DNA of 64,000 bases from Proteiniborus sp. MB09-C3 (GCF_030263895.1 NZ_CP127161.1:1054001-1118000); one strand, 5' to 3'; positions 22,842-32,553 are shown, numbered from the stretch's first letter. Numbers and translations are program-made. Notes: a model not told the origin generated them from the sequence alone.

Positions 22842-23058
22842 TTTTAGAGGCATGTTGCCTAGCTCATGATTTGTATGTTATGATGTCACTTTAATAAATA
22901 TGATAAAAATGAGAGGTAATACATGGCTAAGAACTAAGGAAAAGGACATAATTCCTTATTAGACTATATTTAATATATACAAGACACAAATAATTAAATA
23001 TAATAAATCTAAGGTTGTAAATATGGATTAGTCACAAAGATTTAATAGGAGGTTATAC

Positions 23059-23934
23059 ATGTCAAAGCAATTAAAAGCAGATATAGCACTATTACTCGTA
23101 ACTATAGGATGGGGAGCCTCTTTTTTATTGATTAAAAGCTCATTGTCTGAATTAAGTACATTTAATTTTCTTGCTCTTAGATTTTCTATAGCTTTTATTT
23201 TATCCTTAATTGTTTTCTTCAAGAAAATAATTAAGGCTGATAAAAAAACTCTCAAACATGGAATAGTCTTAGGTATTGTAGTATATGCCACATATGGACT
23301 TCAAACAATAGGCCTTAATTATACTACAGCTTCAAAATCAGCATTTATAACAGGATTCAATGTAATATTAGTTCCAATATTTTCAACACTACTCATGAAA
23401 AAGCTTCCTGATAAAAAAGTATTTTTTAGTGTATTCATAGCATTTATAGGATTAGGGTTATTGACTTTAAATAAAAATGTATCAGGAATAAATATTGGCG
23501 ATATATATACTTTTATATGTGCAATAACATGTGCAGTTCATATATTACTTATAGGAAAATATACAAAGGAATGTGATTCCGTTGCACTTGCAATTATTCA
23601 AATAGGAGTTTGTGCTATACTGAGTTTAATAACATCATTAACCTTTGAAAGTCCTATAATTCCATCAAACTATGATGTATGGATAAATATAATAATACTA
23701 AGCGTAGTCTGTACCTTGGGAGTTTTTATTGTTCAAAGTGTGGCACAAAAATATACTAGCCCTACCCATGCAGCATTAATATTTACGGGTGAGCCTGTAT
23801 TTGCAGCTGTATTCGGATATATCATATTGGGAGAAGTACTGAGCAGTCAAGGCTTTATTGGAGCTATATTGATACTAATTGGGATGGTAATAACTGAAAT
23901 AGATTTCAAAGTAGCTTTTAAGGAAGTCGCATAA
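23059..23934 (+). CDS. EamA/DMT-family transporter
   Basis: A 291-residue membrane protein with about ten hydrophobic helices in two EamA repeats (about residues 6-140 and 150-285). It begins ADIALLLVTIGWGASFLLIK, a start typical of drug/metabolite transporters, and the second repeat contains FTGEPVFAAVFGYIILGE, the conserved EamA glutamate-proline motif. Such proteins usually export amino acids or other small metabolites; the substrate cannot be read from sequence. AGGAGG precedes the ATG. The next gene follows after 58 bases. Family is sure, substrate unknown. Confidence 0.9.
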   Translation: MSKQLKADIALLLVTIGWGASFLLIKSSLSELSTFNFLALRFSIAFILSLIVFFKKIIKADKKTLKHGIVLGIVVYATYGLQTIGLNYTTASKSAFITGFNVILVPIFSTLLMKKLPDKKVFFSVFIAFIGLGLLTLNKNVSGINIGDIYTFICAITCAVHILLIGKYTKECDSVALAIIQIGVCAILSLITSLTFESPIIPSNYDVWINIIILSVVCTLGVFIVQSVAQKYTSPTHAALIFTGEPVFAAVFGYIILGEVLSSQGFIGAILILIGMVITEIDFKVAFKEVA

Positions 23935-23992
23935 GTTGTTTTATGAACAATGAGAATGGAAAATTAATAGTATAGCGTTAAGGGGGCCAAAC

Positions 23993-24514
23993 ATGTTAAC
24001 TACAGAAAGATTAAAACTCATTCCTTTAACTGCTGATAATCTTAAGCTTTGCATAGAAAACAAATCCGAAATGGAAAAGAAATTAGGATTAGCTGTAACT
24101 GGAAAGCAGCTTACTGAAATGATGAAGGGGATATATCAAATAAAGATTGGCTGTATACGCAGAGATAGGGAGAATTTATTGTATTATACCTATTGGCAGA
24201 TTGTGCCTAAGGATAAGAACTATATAGTTGGTGAAATTGGATTTAAGGATGCACCTAATAGCTTTGGAGAAATTGAAGTAGGCTATGGATTAGACCAAGA
24301 GCATAGGGGTAATGGATATATGACAGAAGCACTAATTGAACTTACAAAATGGGCATTTTCACAGACCGATATTAGTGCTATAATAGCAGTGACTCTAAAT
24401 AATAATATTCCTTCTCATAGGGTCCTGACAAGAGCCGGTTTTATGATGCAGGGCTGTGATTATAAATATATCTATTGGAGATTAGAAAACAATAATAAAT
24501 TTTCCCACAGATAA
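23993..24514 (+). CDS. GNAT N-acetyltransferase (RimJ/RimL-like)
   Basis: A 173-residue acetyl-CoA-dependent acetyltransferase beginning LTTERLKLIPLTADN, the usual start of the RimJ/RimL branch. The acetyl-CoA loop is in GYGLDQEHRGNGYMTEAL (about 101-118), where DQEHRGNGY corresponds to the Q/RxxGxG/A motif. NIPSHRVLTRAGF (about 143-155) matches the motif-B Asn-x-x-Ser region. AGGGGG precedes the ATG. The substrate (protein N-terminus, antibiotic or other amine) is unknown. It lies 15 bases before lepB. Confidence 0.88.
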   Translation: MLTTERLKLIPLTADNLKLCIENKSEMEKKLGLAVTGKQLTEMMKGIYQIKIGCIRRDRENLLYYTYWQIVPKDKNYIVGEIGFKDAPNSFGEIEVGYGLDQEHRGNGYMTEALIELTKWAFSQTDISAIIAVTLNNNIPSHRVLTRAGFMMQGCDYKYIYWRLENNNKFSHR

Positions 24515-24529
24515 ACAGGAGGTTTTGAA

Positions 24530-25117
24530 ATGACTAAAAACGCTTTAGCAAGAGAATTGCTGTCTTGGATAAAAAGCATAGGGATTGCGTTTGTTTTAGC
24601 CTTGCTTATAAATGTATTTATTTTTGAAATGACTGGAGTAGATGGACCGTCTATGAATCCTACTCTAGAGCATGGAGATAGACTATTCGCAGTAAAAATC
24701 AATCAAATATTTAAAAATGTTCCTAAACGAGGATCCATAGTAATAGTAGACGGCAATACTATGAGAGATAGGACCTTAATGGATGAAGTTAAAGACAGTG
24801 CCATAGTAAGTACAATTTTAAGACGAAAAAATAGAGACTTACTTATAAAAAGAGTTATTGGTGTGCCTGGAGATGTATTGGAATTCAGAGATAATAGATT
24901 GTATAGAAATGGGGAATTATTAGAAGAAGATTATATACTGGAAGAGATGATTGTGGAAAATAAAAGTATAAAAGTTCCAGAGGATCATGTGTTTGTCATG
25001 GGTGACAATAGAAATAATAGTAGAGATAGTAGGTCTATAGGGCCTATTCCTTTGAAAAATGTAAGGGCAAAAGTAATTGTTAGATTATTTCCCTTTAATA
25101 AAATAGGCTTACTATAG
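24530..25117 (+). CDS. lepB: signal peptidase I
   Basis: A 195-residue type I signal peptidase, anchored by one N-terminal membrane helix (about residues 14-32) with the catalytic domain outside. It removes signal peptides from secreted proteins. Seen: DGPSMNPTLEHGD with catalytic Ser41, LLIKRVIGVPGD with general-base Lys107, and GDNRNNSRDSR near the C-terminus. Length matches Gram-positive SipS-type enzymes. AGGAGG precedes the ATG. Confidence 0.97.
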   Translation: MTKNALARELLSWIKSIGIAFVLALLINVFIFEMTGVDGPSMNPTLEHGDRLFAVKINQIFKNVPKRGSIVIVDGNTMRDRTLMDEVKDSAIVSTILRRKNRDLLIKRVIGVPGDVLEFRDNRLYRNGELLEEDYILEEMIVENKSIKVPEDHVFVMGDNRNNSRDSRSIGPIPLKNVRAKVIVRLFPFNKIGLL

Positions 25118-25150
25118 AATAAAACCTGAATCTTAAGAGGTGAAATTACA

Positions 25151-26092
25151 GTGAAATATAAGGATTATTATGAATTGTTAGGAGTATCAAAAAGCGCAAC
25201 TAATAGCGAAATAAAGAAGGCTTATAAAAAGCTAGCTAAAAAATATCATCCTGATTTAAATCCTGGAGATAAATCTGCAGAAGAAAAGTTTAAAGAAATA
25301 AATGAAGCCCATGAGGTTTTGGGCGATGAAGGAAAGAGAAAAAAATATGATACATTTGGCCAAAACTATAATTTTCAAAATGGAGCAGATTTTGATCCCT
25401 CTCAATATGGTTTTGGCAATGGTGGGTATCAATACTATTCAACAGGCAATGCTTCTGATTTTAGTGATTTTTTTAATATGTTTTTTGGAGGACATGGAGG
25501 AAGCAGAGCTTCAGGATTTGATTTAGGAAGCATGTTCTCAAATAGAAAAAGCAAAAGTGTCAAGGGTGAAGATGTTGAATCTGAAATAGAGATAAATCTA
25601 TTAGAAGCATACGAAGGTGCAAGCAAGACTATAAGCATTAATGCGTTAGGAGAAGCCAAGACGATTTCAGTGAAAATACCTGCTGGCATACTTCCAGGGA
25701 AAAAGATAAAGATAAGAGAACAAGGCGGCAAAGGCTCAAAGGGTGGTAAAAATGGAGACTTATTATTAAAAATCAAAATTCAAGATGAGAAGGATTTAAA
25801 ACTAGAAGGAATTGATTTGATAAAAGAACTATCGCTTACGCCGTGGGAAGCTGCTCTAGGCTGTGATGTGCTGGTAAAAGGGCTAAAAGATAAAGTAAGG
25901 ATAAAAGTTCCAGTGGGAATACAAACTGATGAGAAAATCAAGCTTAAAGGCTTAGGATACAAGGATATGAATGGAAATAAGGGTGATATGTACGTAAGGA
26001 TAAAAATCGTAAATCCACCACATCTAACTGATGAAGAAAAAGGGTTATATCAACGACTACAGGAGATTTCCACATTCAAACCTAGGGGATAG
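25151..26092 (+). CDS. DnaJ-type chaperone without zinc domain (CbpA-like)
   Basis: A 313-residue type II J-protein. Residues 1-70 are the J domain with HPD at 33-35, which stimulates DnaK ATPase. A Gly/Phe/Asn-rich linker spans about 75-135. Two C-terminal substrate-binding beta domains follow (about 140-310), with [19 protein letters not shown] typical of DnaJ C-terminal repeats. The Cys-rich zinc domain of DnaJ is absent, so it resembles CbpA. The start is GTG after an AGAGGTG site. It stands 33 bases after lepB and ends at a terminator. Confidence 0.92.
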   Translation: MKYKDYYELLGVSKSATNSEIKKAYKKLAKKYHPDLNPGDKSAEEKFKEINEAHEVLGDEGKRKKYDTFGQNYNFQNGADFDPSQYGFGNGGYQYYSTGNASDFSDFFNMFFGGHGGSRASGFDLGSMFSNRKSKSVKGEDVESEIEINLLEAYEGASKTISINALGEAKTISVKIPAGILPGKKIKIREQGGKGSKGGKNGDLLLKIKIQDEKDLKLEGIDLIKELSLTPWEAALGCDVLVKGLKDKVRIKVPVGIQTDEKIKLKGLGYKDMNGNKGDMYVRIKIVNPPHLTDEEKGLYQRLQEISTFKPRG

Positions 26093-26118
26093 AAGCATTT
26101 TCTATCTCCTTGTTTTCA
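26085..26118 (+). terminator. intrinsic terminator after the DnaJ-like gene
   Basis: GGGGATAGAA with TTCTATCTCC, one G-T pair, followed by TTGTTTT. It overlaps the stop codon region. Confidence 0.8.
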
Positions 26119-26178
26119 TTTAAGCCGATTTTCTGAATGCTTCTATCAGAAATAAATTTGTGTTGCGAGACTGCGACT
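26118..26178. repeat. dispersed intergenic palindrome family, copy B (deleted form)
   Basis: Contains GATTTTCTGAATGCTTCTAT-CAG followed directly by AAATAAATTTGTGTTGCGAG, the same internal deletion as copy A. It follows a terminator, like the other copies. Confidence 0.75.
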
Positions 26179-26287
26179 TTTTACATCGAAATGATAAATA
26201 TGAAAAATAAGTAATTTATGATAAAATAATTTGTATACTGTAAATATATAACTGTTTTAAATACAACTGTATGTGAGGGATGTTCTA

Positions 26288-27235
26288 ATGAATGATGAAA
26301 GATATGGAGCTATGACTGTTACCCAGATGCTAGATAGGTCTGTTTATTTGCATAAGAAAAATATAGGTGCATCTGCCCTGTATTTATTTGTTATGAGTAT
26401 ATTAATTTTAGTAATTGGATTTATTTTTTCTTTCATAATTTTATTGCCCTTTGGTGTTATGACGGTGCTGAATAATAACACATTTGAATTAGGATTTTTT
26501 ATATCGATTTTTATGTTTGCATTAATCATAGCAGTACTATATTATTCCTTAGATGCAATTAGACAGAGCGGAATTATAGCCATAGGTTCAAATAGCTTTT
26601 TAGGTAAAAAAGTAGATGTGTCTGATGCTATTATGAGCGCTTTCAAAAATATTCTTAGGGTATTAAGTGTTGTAGTAGCTGGAGGCTTAATGTTTTCACC
26701 TGTTTTTTTAATCTGTGGAGGAGCTATTACTTCACTTTTATTGAATTATAAATATGGTACATGGGGACTTAATGCTGTAATTATTCTAATATCAATCATA
26801 TTCATAGCTGCATTTATTTATTTTATGACAGTTCATGCATTTTCTGTTCAGATAGCAATTATTGAGAAAGCTTATTTTTTCAAGGCATTAAAAAAGAGCA
26901 GGAAGCTTGTAAAGGGCAGGTTCTGGAAGATTCTTGGCTGCTTTATATCAGCTACTCTATCTGTATTATTTATAAACCTTTCAATTTACGCTGTTTTTGC
27001 ATTAATTGGCGGAATAATCTATGCTGTATTAGGGTCTTCAAATCTTAATGACGATTTGTCAGCCGTACTCTTAATGCTAGGAAACATAGTGAGAACACCG
27101 CTTCAGATACTAGTCTCTCTTTTTGTATCTCCTATAATTGGGATTTTTATGACAATCTTATACTATAACATGCGCTTTGAGAAAGAAGGCTATGATATAG
27201 AGCTTAATATTTCAAGACTTAAAAATTTGCAGTGA
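26288..27235 (+). CDS. polytopic membrane protein, unknown function
   Basis: A 315-residue protein with about six membrane segments (starting near residues 30, 70, 115-145, 165, 215-245 and 280) and a cytosolic N-terminus MNDERYGAMTVTQMLDRSV. It resembles membrane proteins with a glycerophosphodiesterase-type membrane domain that often sit beside DUF4129/MoxR genes, but no catalytic motif is present. A GTG at 26273 is in frame, but GAGGG lies between it and the ATG at 26288 at good spacing, so the ATG is used. It is the first gene of the MoxR/DUF58 cluster. Confidence 0.7.
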   Translation: MNDERYGAMTVTQMLDRSVYLHKKNIGASALYLFVMSILILVIGFIFSFIILLPFGVMTVLNNNTFELGFFISIFMFALIIAVLYYSLDAIRQSGIIAIGSNSFLGKKVDVSDAIMSAFKNILRVLSVVVAGGLMFSPVFLICGGAITSLLLNYKYGTWGLNAVIILISIIFIAAFIYFMTVHAFSVQIAIIEKAYFFKALKKSRKLVKGRFWKILGCFISATLSVLFINLSIYAVFALIGGIIYAVLGSSNLNDDLSAVLLMLGNIVRTPLQILVSLFVSPIIGIFMTILYYNMRFEKEGYDIELNISRLKNLQ

Positions 27236-27254
27236 AGCAGAGAGGAAGAAAAAC

Positions 27255-27932
27255 ATGAACTTCATTTACTATATAAATGCTATGATTAGGAAAGATGAAT
27301 TTGACAGGATAGTGAATCAAGTATTCAAAAAGCCAGAATATAGACGTTTGCGCGGTGACTATATAGATATAGCAGATAGAATAAGAAGTATAATAACAAA
27401 ATGGGTAGAGGCTTGGCTCGAAAAGCTTTTTGATGCAGGAGATAAGCTAGGAACATCTGCGTTTGGAATATCTAACGTTATAGTTATTATAGGGTCTATA
27501 ATTCTTGTAATCTTTGTAATTATATTGTTTTTATCTATAAGAAAAATTTTAGGAAAGAATAAAAAAGTTAAAACGATATATGGAGAAGAAATTAATTCAA
27601 CAACTACAGCTGAGGGCCTAAGAATTAAGGCAGGAGAATATAAAAAGCATGGTGATTATAGAGAGGCTATTAGGATTGGATTTATTTCATTGTTATTGAA
27701 AATGAGCGAAAAAAGCCTTTTATATTTAGATGAGACAAGGACTAATAGTGAAATAACTGAAATACTAAAAAATATAGGCTTTAAATATACAGGACTTTTT
27801 CAAAGCCTAACATACTTATTTAATGAGGTATGGTTTGGTCACAAGAAAATCTATGAAGATGAGTATATCTTGTGGGAAAAAAAGATGGATGAGCTGTGGA
27901 ATGGGGTGTTGTGTATTGAAAACAAAGGATAA
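27255..27932 (+). CDS. DUF4129-type membrane protein
   Basis: A 225-residue protein with one strong membrane helix (about 72-97, VIVIIGSIILVIFVIILFLS) and a cytosolic C-terminal helical domain. That domain contains EYKKHGDYREAIRIGFISLL and ends with an aromatic-rich NEVWFGHKKI segment, as in DUF4129 domains found beside MoxR and DUF58 genes. AGGAAG precedes the ATG. The gene begins 19 bases after the preceding one and overlaps the next. Function is unknown; context suggests a membrane complex. Confidence 0.72.
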   Translation: MNFIYYINAMIRKDEFDRIVNQVFKKPEYRRLRGDYIDIADRIRSIITKWVEAWLEKLFDAGDKLGTSAFGISNVIVIIGSIILVIFVIILFLSIRKILGKNKKVKTIYGEEINSTTTAEGLRIKAGEYKKHGDYREAIRIGFISLLLKMSEKSLLYLDETRTNSEITEILKNIGFKYTGLFQSLTYLFNEVWFGHKKIYEDEYILWEKKMDELWNGVLCIENKG

Positions 27933-28980
27933 AAGAAACTTAATCATTTTGTTCATACTCCTTCCAGTATTTCTGTGGTTGACCTTAACCTTTACAGATG
28001 ATAATGAGAAGACTTTTAAGCCCTATTCAATATTGAACAAGGGCAAGGAAGGAGCCAGTATAATATATGAAGTACTTACGGAACTGGGATATACTACCGA
28101 TCTTGTTCTAACAGAGGTTAATTCTCAAGACATAAATACAGCACAAATAGTCATAGAGCCTAAGAGTCCTTATAGGCTGGAATTAGATCAGGACAGCATA
28201 AAGAATTGGATTGGAAGTGGTGGAACCCTTATATATCTAACACCTACATGGGGGGAATTAGAGCTTGACTATGGAGAAGAGATAGATAGTTATGATTCAA
28301 ATGAGTTAAGTCATGCCAAAACCTATTCTTATAATAAGGGGTCATTAATCATAGGAGATCCAAAGATTCTAAGCAATAAAACATTAATGACTGATACTGA
28401 TGGGGCGTACTGGATTATCACACAATTAGAAAATAAAAATATAGATGGCATTTGTTTTAATGAGTACTACCATTATTTTGAGGGACATAGGCCTTCATTG
28501 TGGAGAGATATACCAACAGGGATTAAAATTGTTATATATCAGATTATTTTAGTTATAGCAATTATTATTTATTATTATGGGAAACGATTTGGAAAAGTAG
28601 TTCCTCTTTATGATGAAGTTGAAAGAATTGAAAATGAATATATATATTCAGCAGCATCTCTTTTTAAAAAGAGAGAATTAAGAGAAGATGTAATTTTAAG
28701 TTTTTATAATGATTTTTTGTATTCATTCCAAGATGGCATTGGATATAAAAACATAGGAGGAGCTGAAAATTGGGTTGAAGTTTGGGAGCAGGAAAAGCTG
28801 TCAAATGTCGAAGCTGCAAAAAAATTATATGGATTTATTGATACTATGAAGGATGCAAAAAAAATAAGTTCAAAGGAGATGCTTGAAATCATAGGCATAA
28901 TTGAGCAACTGAAAAAAATTGCTGTTAAAGGGAGAGAAGTTCATTGGAAAGAGCAGAAAAAGGATATACAAAGTATATAG
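27901..28980 (+). CDS. DUF4350-type membrane protein
   Basis: About 359 residues: a membrane helix near the N-terminus (LIILFILLPVFLWLTL), an extracytoplasmic Rossmann-like domain (about 30-200, with KGASIIYEVLTELGY-like and IGSGGTLIYLTPTW elements), a second helix near 210-225 and a cytosolic tail. That is the DUF4350 layout. The open frame reaches back to 27823, but that part overlaps the previous gene and looks non-coding. Starts at ATG 27901 or TTG 27916 are both possible. It overlaps the DUF4129 gene by about 30 bases and the MoxR gene by 37, which implies coupled translation. Confidence 0.7.
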   Translation: MGCCVLKTKDKRNLIILFILLPVFLWLTLTFTDDNEKTFKPYSILNKGKEGASIIYEVLTELGYTTDLVLTEVNSQDINTAQIVIEPKSPYRLELDQDSIKNWIGSGGTLIYLTPTWGELELDYGEEIDSYDSNELSHAKTYSYNKGSLIIGDPKILSNKTLMTDTDGAYWIITQLENKNIDGICFNEYYHYFEGHRPSLWRDIPTGIKIVIYQIILVIAIIIYYYGKRFGKVVPLYDEVERIENEYIYSAASLFKKRELREDVILSFYNDFLYSFQDGIGYKNIGGAENWVEVWEQEKLSNVEAAKKLYGFIDTMKDAKKISSKEMLEIIGIIEQLKKIAVKGREVHWKEQKKDIQSI

Positions 28981-29909
28981 TAGATAAAATTAAAAATGAA
29001 ATAGCCAAGGTAATAGTTGAGCAGGAAGAAATGCTTAAATTTTGTATGGTTGGGCTTTTTTGTGGAGGTCACGTACTTTTAGAGGGAGTACCAGGCCTTG
29101 CAAAAACTCTAATGGTTAGGACACTGGCTAAGACAATGAGTGTAGATTTTAAAAGAATCCAGTTTACACCGGATTTAATGCCTTCTGATGTTACAGGAAC
29201 TAAGATATTCAACATGCAGACTAGGGAATTTGAGCTAAAGAAGGGACCTATATTTACTAATTTTCTACTGGCTGATGAAATCAATCGTACTCCTCCAAAG
29301 ACACAGGCAGGTCTATTAGAAGCCATGGAGGAGCAGGCAGTGACAATAGATGGAGAAAATATTCACCTACCATCCCCGTATATGGTTTTCGCTACACAAA
29401 ACCCACTGGAATATGAGGGAACCTATCCACTGCCAGAGGCATTACTGGATAGATTTTTAATGAAGATTTTAATAGACTACCCGTCTTCTCAGGCTGAAAA
29501 AGCAGTATTAGAAAGATATCATGAAGGCTTTAATAGCATAGATTTAGATAACTCGGGAGTAGAGGCAGTTTGCAGCGGAGAGGATATATTAAGATGCAGG
29601 GAAGAAATCAAAAAGGTCCAAGTAGACAATAGTATTTTTGACTATATAATACAAATTGTCAGAGAAACTAGAAGCTATTCCTCTATTGAAGTGGGAAGTA
29701 GTCCAAGAGGCTCTATTGCATTATTACAGTCTGCGAAGGCCTATGCAGTAATAGAAGGAAGAGATTATGTGATACCTGAAGATATAAAGACAGTAGCATA
29801 CCCTGTACTTAGGCATCGTATAGCCCTAAGACCAGAGCTTACTATCGAGGGAATAAAGGAAGATAAGATTATAGATAATATTTTAATACAAATTAAGGTG
29901 CCAAGATAA
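28944..29909 (+). CDS. MoxR-family AAA+ ATPase
   Basis: A 321-residue AAA+ ATPase of the MoxR type, thought to act as a chaperone for complexes with vWA proteins. Seen: Walker A EGVPGLAKT (about 46-54), FTPDLMPSDVTG, Walker B LLADEINR (about 109-116), sensor region FATQNPLEYEGTYPLPEALLDRF in two parts, and the C-terminal lid with SPRGSIALLQ. The start is a TTG inside the end of the previous gene, with GGGAGAG upstream. The partner is expected to be the DUF58 protein encoded next. Confidence 0.93.
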   Translation: MERAEKGYTKYIVDKIKNEIAKVIVEQEEMLKFCMVGLFCGGHVLLEGVPGLAKTLMVRTLAKTMSVDFKRIQFTPDLMPSDVTGTKIFNMQTREFELKKGPIFTNFLLADEINRTPPKTQAGLLEAMEEQAVTIDGENIHLPSPYMVFATQNPLEYEGTYPLPEALLDRFLMKILIDYPSSQAEKAVLERYHEGFNSIDLDNSGVEAVCSGEDILRCREEIKKVQVDNSIFDYIIQIVRETRSYSSIEVGSSPRGSIALLQSAKAYAVIEGRDYVIPEDIKTVAYPVLRHRIALRPELTIEGIKEDKIIDNILIQIKVPR

Positions 29910-29998
29910 TTTTAACTATAGTTAGACACATCCATAAGGTAATTATAATCAGGATTTTTAAAAAATACTAAAGGAACATTTGCAGAATATGAAACAGC

Positions 29999-30061
29999 CT
30001 GTCATTCTGAACGTAGTGAAGAATCTAATAAGAGATACGTTCGCTTCGCTCAGTATGACAT
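29999..30061. repeat. intergenic hairpin repeat, second family, copy 1
   Basis: A near-perfect palindrome beginning TGTCATTCTGA and ending CTCAGTATGACA, with the GTGAAGAATCT core. A related palindrome lies on the other side of the DUF58 gene (31448-31507). Repeats with GTCATTCTGAG...GAAGAATCT are seen in many bacterial genomes (general knowledge). Confidence 0.75.
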
Positions 30062-30109
30062 AATGGCACTTTATTTCAGTCCTGTATACCAGAAAGGAAG
30101 GTGAACCAT

Positions 30110-31423
30110 ATGACAATCACAAAGCGTTTCATACTACTAATAGGTCTTGGGATTATATTAACTTTTATTGCTTATTTCTTTGGCTTAGCACTAACTACAT
30201 TTATACTATACAATATAATCTGCTTTTCCTTATTAATCATTGACTACATGATTTCACCTTCTCCAGATTCATTTGAAATAGAGAGATTAAACGGTGAAAA
30301 GCTATCTCTGTTTGAAAATGAAAAGATAGGGATAAGCGTATACAATAAAAGCGATAAAAAAATATATGCTGAAATAAAGGATGAAGTGCCTGATTTTCAT
30401 TTTGACATTCAAAACTCAGCCATAGACAAATATATAGCTCCCCATGGAAAAGAAGTATTTGAATATGAGATTGTACCTAAAAAAAGAGGAGCATTTAAAT
30501 TTGGTAAACTCCATATGAGATATGATGGGCAGCTTAAGCTGTGTAGGAAACAGTTCAGCTCAAATATAGAAAAAGAATATAAGGTATATCCGAATCTTAA
30601 GGATCTAAGAAAGCATAAGTTAGCAGCTTATAACAGTTTAATATATAAAGATGGTAGAAAGAGGCTTAGAATTTTAGGTAAAGGTACTGAGTTTGAAAGT
30701 CTAAGGGAGTACGTTTCTGGAGACGAATATAGGAAAATCAACTGGAATGCTACTGCGAGAGAAAATAAACCTATAGTAAATCAGTACGAGCCTGAAAAAA
30801 ATCAGCATGTATATGTGCTAATAGATGCTGGAAGGCCTATGAGCTATTCTATAAGAGGCCACAGCAAACTTGACATTGCCATCAACACAGGACTTATTCT
30901 ATGTGATATAGTAAATCAAAATGGTGATCAATCAGGTCTAATGGCGTTTAACACAGACATAGAGGCTTTCATTCCTCCAGGAAAGGGGAGCGGCCATAGA
31001 AATAGGCTCATGGAGGCACTCTACCATATAGAGCATAGTAAATCTACATCTAATTATGAGGAAGCCTTTTACTTTTTTAAAGAAAAAGAAAGGCGAAGAA
31101 GCCTGATATGTTTGTTTACAGACTTTGATACTATAGAAGAAGCTGAGGATATGATTAGAGTTCTTCCAGCAATATTAAAAAACAATATAGTAATTATAGT
31201 ACTTATCAATGATGAGAAGCTTGAAAAGATTGTCTCAAAAACTGTGAAAAAGGAAGAGGAGGCATATATAAAATCTATTGCTATTGAAATGCTTAAGGAT
31301 AGGAAAAAATTGATAAGTCTTCTTAATACTAAAGGGATAATGTGTATTGAATGTGAGCCCGAAAAGATTACATCTGATGTGATAAATAAATATATATATG
31401 CAAAAAATCGGATGCACTTCTAG
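30110..31423 (+). CDS. DUF58 protein with vWA-like domain
   Basis: A 437-residue protein. Two membrane helices lie near the N-terminus (about 8-50), then a beta-rich domain, then the DUF58 signature GTEFESLREYVSGDEYRKIN (about 200-220), NWNATARENKP, and a vWA-like fold with DAGRPMS as a degenerate MIDAS (about 240). A GTG at 30101 is in frame but only one base after the AGGAAG site; the ATG at 30110 has correct spacing. DUF58 proteins pair with MoxR ATPases. Function unproven; a membrane-assembly or stress role is inferred. Confidence 0.85.
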   Translation: MTITKRFILLIGLGIILTFIAYFFGLALTTFILYNIICFSLLIIDYMISPSPDSFEIERLNGEKLSLFENEKIGISVYNKSDKKIYAEIKDEVPDFHFDIQNSAIDKYIAPHGKEVFEYEIVPKKRGAFKFGKLHMRYDGQLKLCRKQFSSNIEKEYKVYPNLKDLRKHKLAAYNSLIYKDGRKRLRILGKGTEFESLREYVSGDEYRKINWNATARENKPIVNQYEPEKNQHVYVLIDAGRPMSYSIRGHSKLDIAINTGLILCDIVNQNGDQSGLMAFNTDIEAFIPPGKGSGHRNRLMEALYHIEHSKSTSNYEEAFYFFKEKERRRSLICLFTDFDTIEEAEDMIRVLPAILKNNIVIIVLINDEKLEKIVSKTVKKEEEAYIKSIAIEMLKDRKKLISLLNTKGIMCIECEPEKITSDVINKYIYAKNRMHF

Positions 31424-31447
31424 AAGTCTAATGAGAGAGCTTGTTCC

Positions 31448-31507
31448 GTTATACTGAGCATTGGCGAAGGATCTCAAACCGAGATTCTTCGCTTGCCCAG
31501 AATGACA
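31448..31507. repeat. intergenic hairpin repeat, second family, copy 2
   Basis: GTTATACTGAGC...GGCGAAGGATCT, short loop, AGATTCTTCGC...CCCAGAATGACA. Same palindrome design as the copy at 29999; the two bracket the DUF58 gene. It lies between converging genes and may also help end transcription. Confidence 0.7.
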
Positions 31508-31527
31508 ATTTTAATAATAACACCTTT

Positions 31528-32493
31528 TTAGCCTTCTAAACCTTTGATATTTGCTCTTAAATACGGTATTGCAAAATAAGCAATGATCATTATCAAAGTA
31601 AGACCTGCAAATATTAGCTTATAAACAGGAGAGATATTTATAGGAGTAAAGAAGCCTTCAATAATTCCAGCAATTATAAGAAAGATTATTACGCCCAGCA
31701 TTAGGCTTATAGCTTCTTTAGCACCCTTTATAATGGAATGCCTTCTAGAATATTCCCTTGGAATTAAAATAGAGCGAGCTAGCATGAATCCAGCACCTCC
31801 AGCTATAAAAATGGCTGTAAGCTCTAATATTCCATGAGGTAGTATTAAAGACCAATATCCTATTGGGTTCCCATTATGATATACTAAGCCTGTAAGAGCA
31901 CCTAGCAGTGCACCATTTGAGAAGAGAATATAAAAGGTTCCTATACCTAGAGTAATGCCTAATACAAAAGCCTTAAAGGCTACGGAGATATTATTTGTCA
32001 TTATATAGCTCGACATGACTGGATAATCCCATTGATTAGATGCATCCATGTTCCAATTAACGCCTTCTATCATTTCTTTAGGCATAAAATAGGCCGCGTT
32101 TTGAGGATTATTAGCTACTAGCAGCCAGCTAAGAGCAAAGCTAAATAAGAAAATTGCTGTAGCAATCAATATATAATTTTTATATTTCTTAATATTATAA
32201 GGAAGGTCAAAGCTGAAAAAACTACCTACCTCAGAAAAATCATATTTTTTAACAGAATATATATGATTATGTGAATTAGCAACTAATGAATTAATATATG
32301 GTATTACTTCACTGCCAGGGTAGTGGGTCCTTGCATAAGCCAATTGATGACTTGATTGCCGGAAAAGGTATAGATAATGTTTAAGCTGCTTAGAATCAAG
32401 ATGTTTAATACCTTTTTTGTCTATTAGTTCAGTAAGATTTTTAAATTCTGTCCACAATGGGGAATTTTTCGCAATAAATTGTTCAATATTCAA
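31528..32493 (-). CDS. stage II sporulation protein M family membrane protein
   Basis: A 321-residue member of the SpoIIM/DUF95 family. The N-terminal 100 residues are soluble and helical (FIAKNSPLWTEFKNLTELID, then YARTHYPGSEVIPYIN). The rest has about five to six membrane helices, with the family features SYIMTNNISVAFKAFVLGI (about 160-180) and LPHGILELTAIFIAGGAG (about 230-247). It is not the short SpoIIM of the engulfment complex but the longer paralogue usually found with RDD, MoxR and DUF58 genes, as here. It faces away from the RDD gene, which shares its 60-base upstream region. Confidence 0.87.
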   Translation of the reverse strand: MNIEQFIAKNSPLWTEFKNLTELIDKKGIKHLDSKQLKHYLYLFRQSSHQLAYARTHYPGSEVIPYINSLVANSHNHIYSVKKYDFSEVGSFFSFDLPYNIKKYKNYILIATAIFLFSFALSWLLVANNPQNAAYFMPKEMIEGVNWNMDASNQWDYPVMSSYIMTNNISVAFKAFVLGITLGIGTFYILFSNGALLGALTGLVYHNGNPIGYWSLILPHGILELTAIFIAGGAGFMLARSILIPREYSRRHSIIKGAKEAISLMLGVIIFLIIAGIIEGFFTPINISPVYKLIFAGLTLIMIIAYFAIPYLRANIKGLEG

Positions 32494-32553
32494 TATTTTT
32501 CACCTCTAAAGCTATTGTATCAGATAAAAGAGATTACAGAAAGGAGCGAAATA

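Noticed and set aside
25302-25526. ORF of 74 aa inside the DnaJ-like gene
   Set aside because: Shadow frame of a well supported gene with the HPD motif.
31528-32493. Identification as the engulfment protein SpoIIM itself
   Set aside because: Too long, with an N-terminal soluble domain, and placed in a MoxR/RDD cluster; it is the family paralogue.
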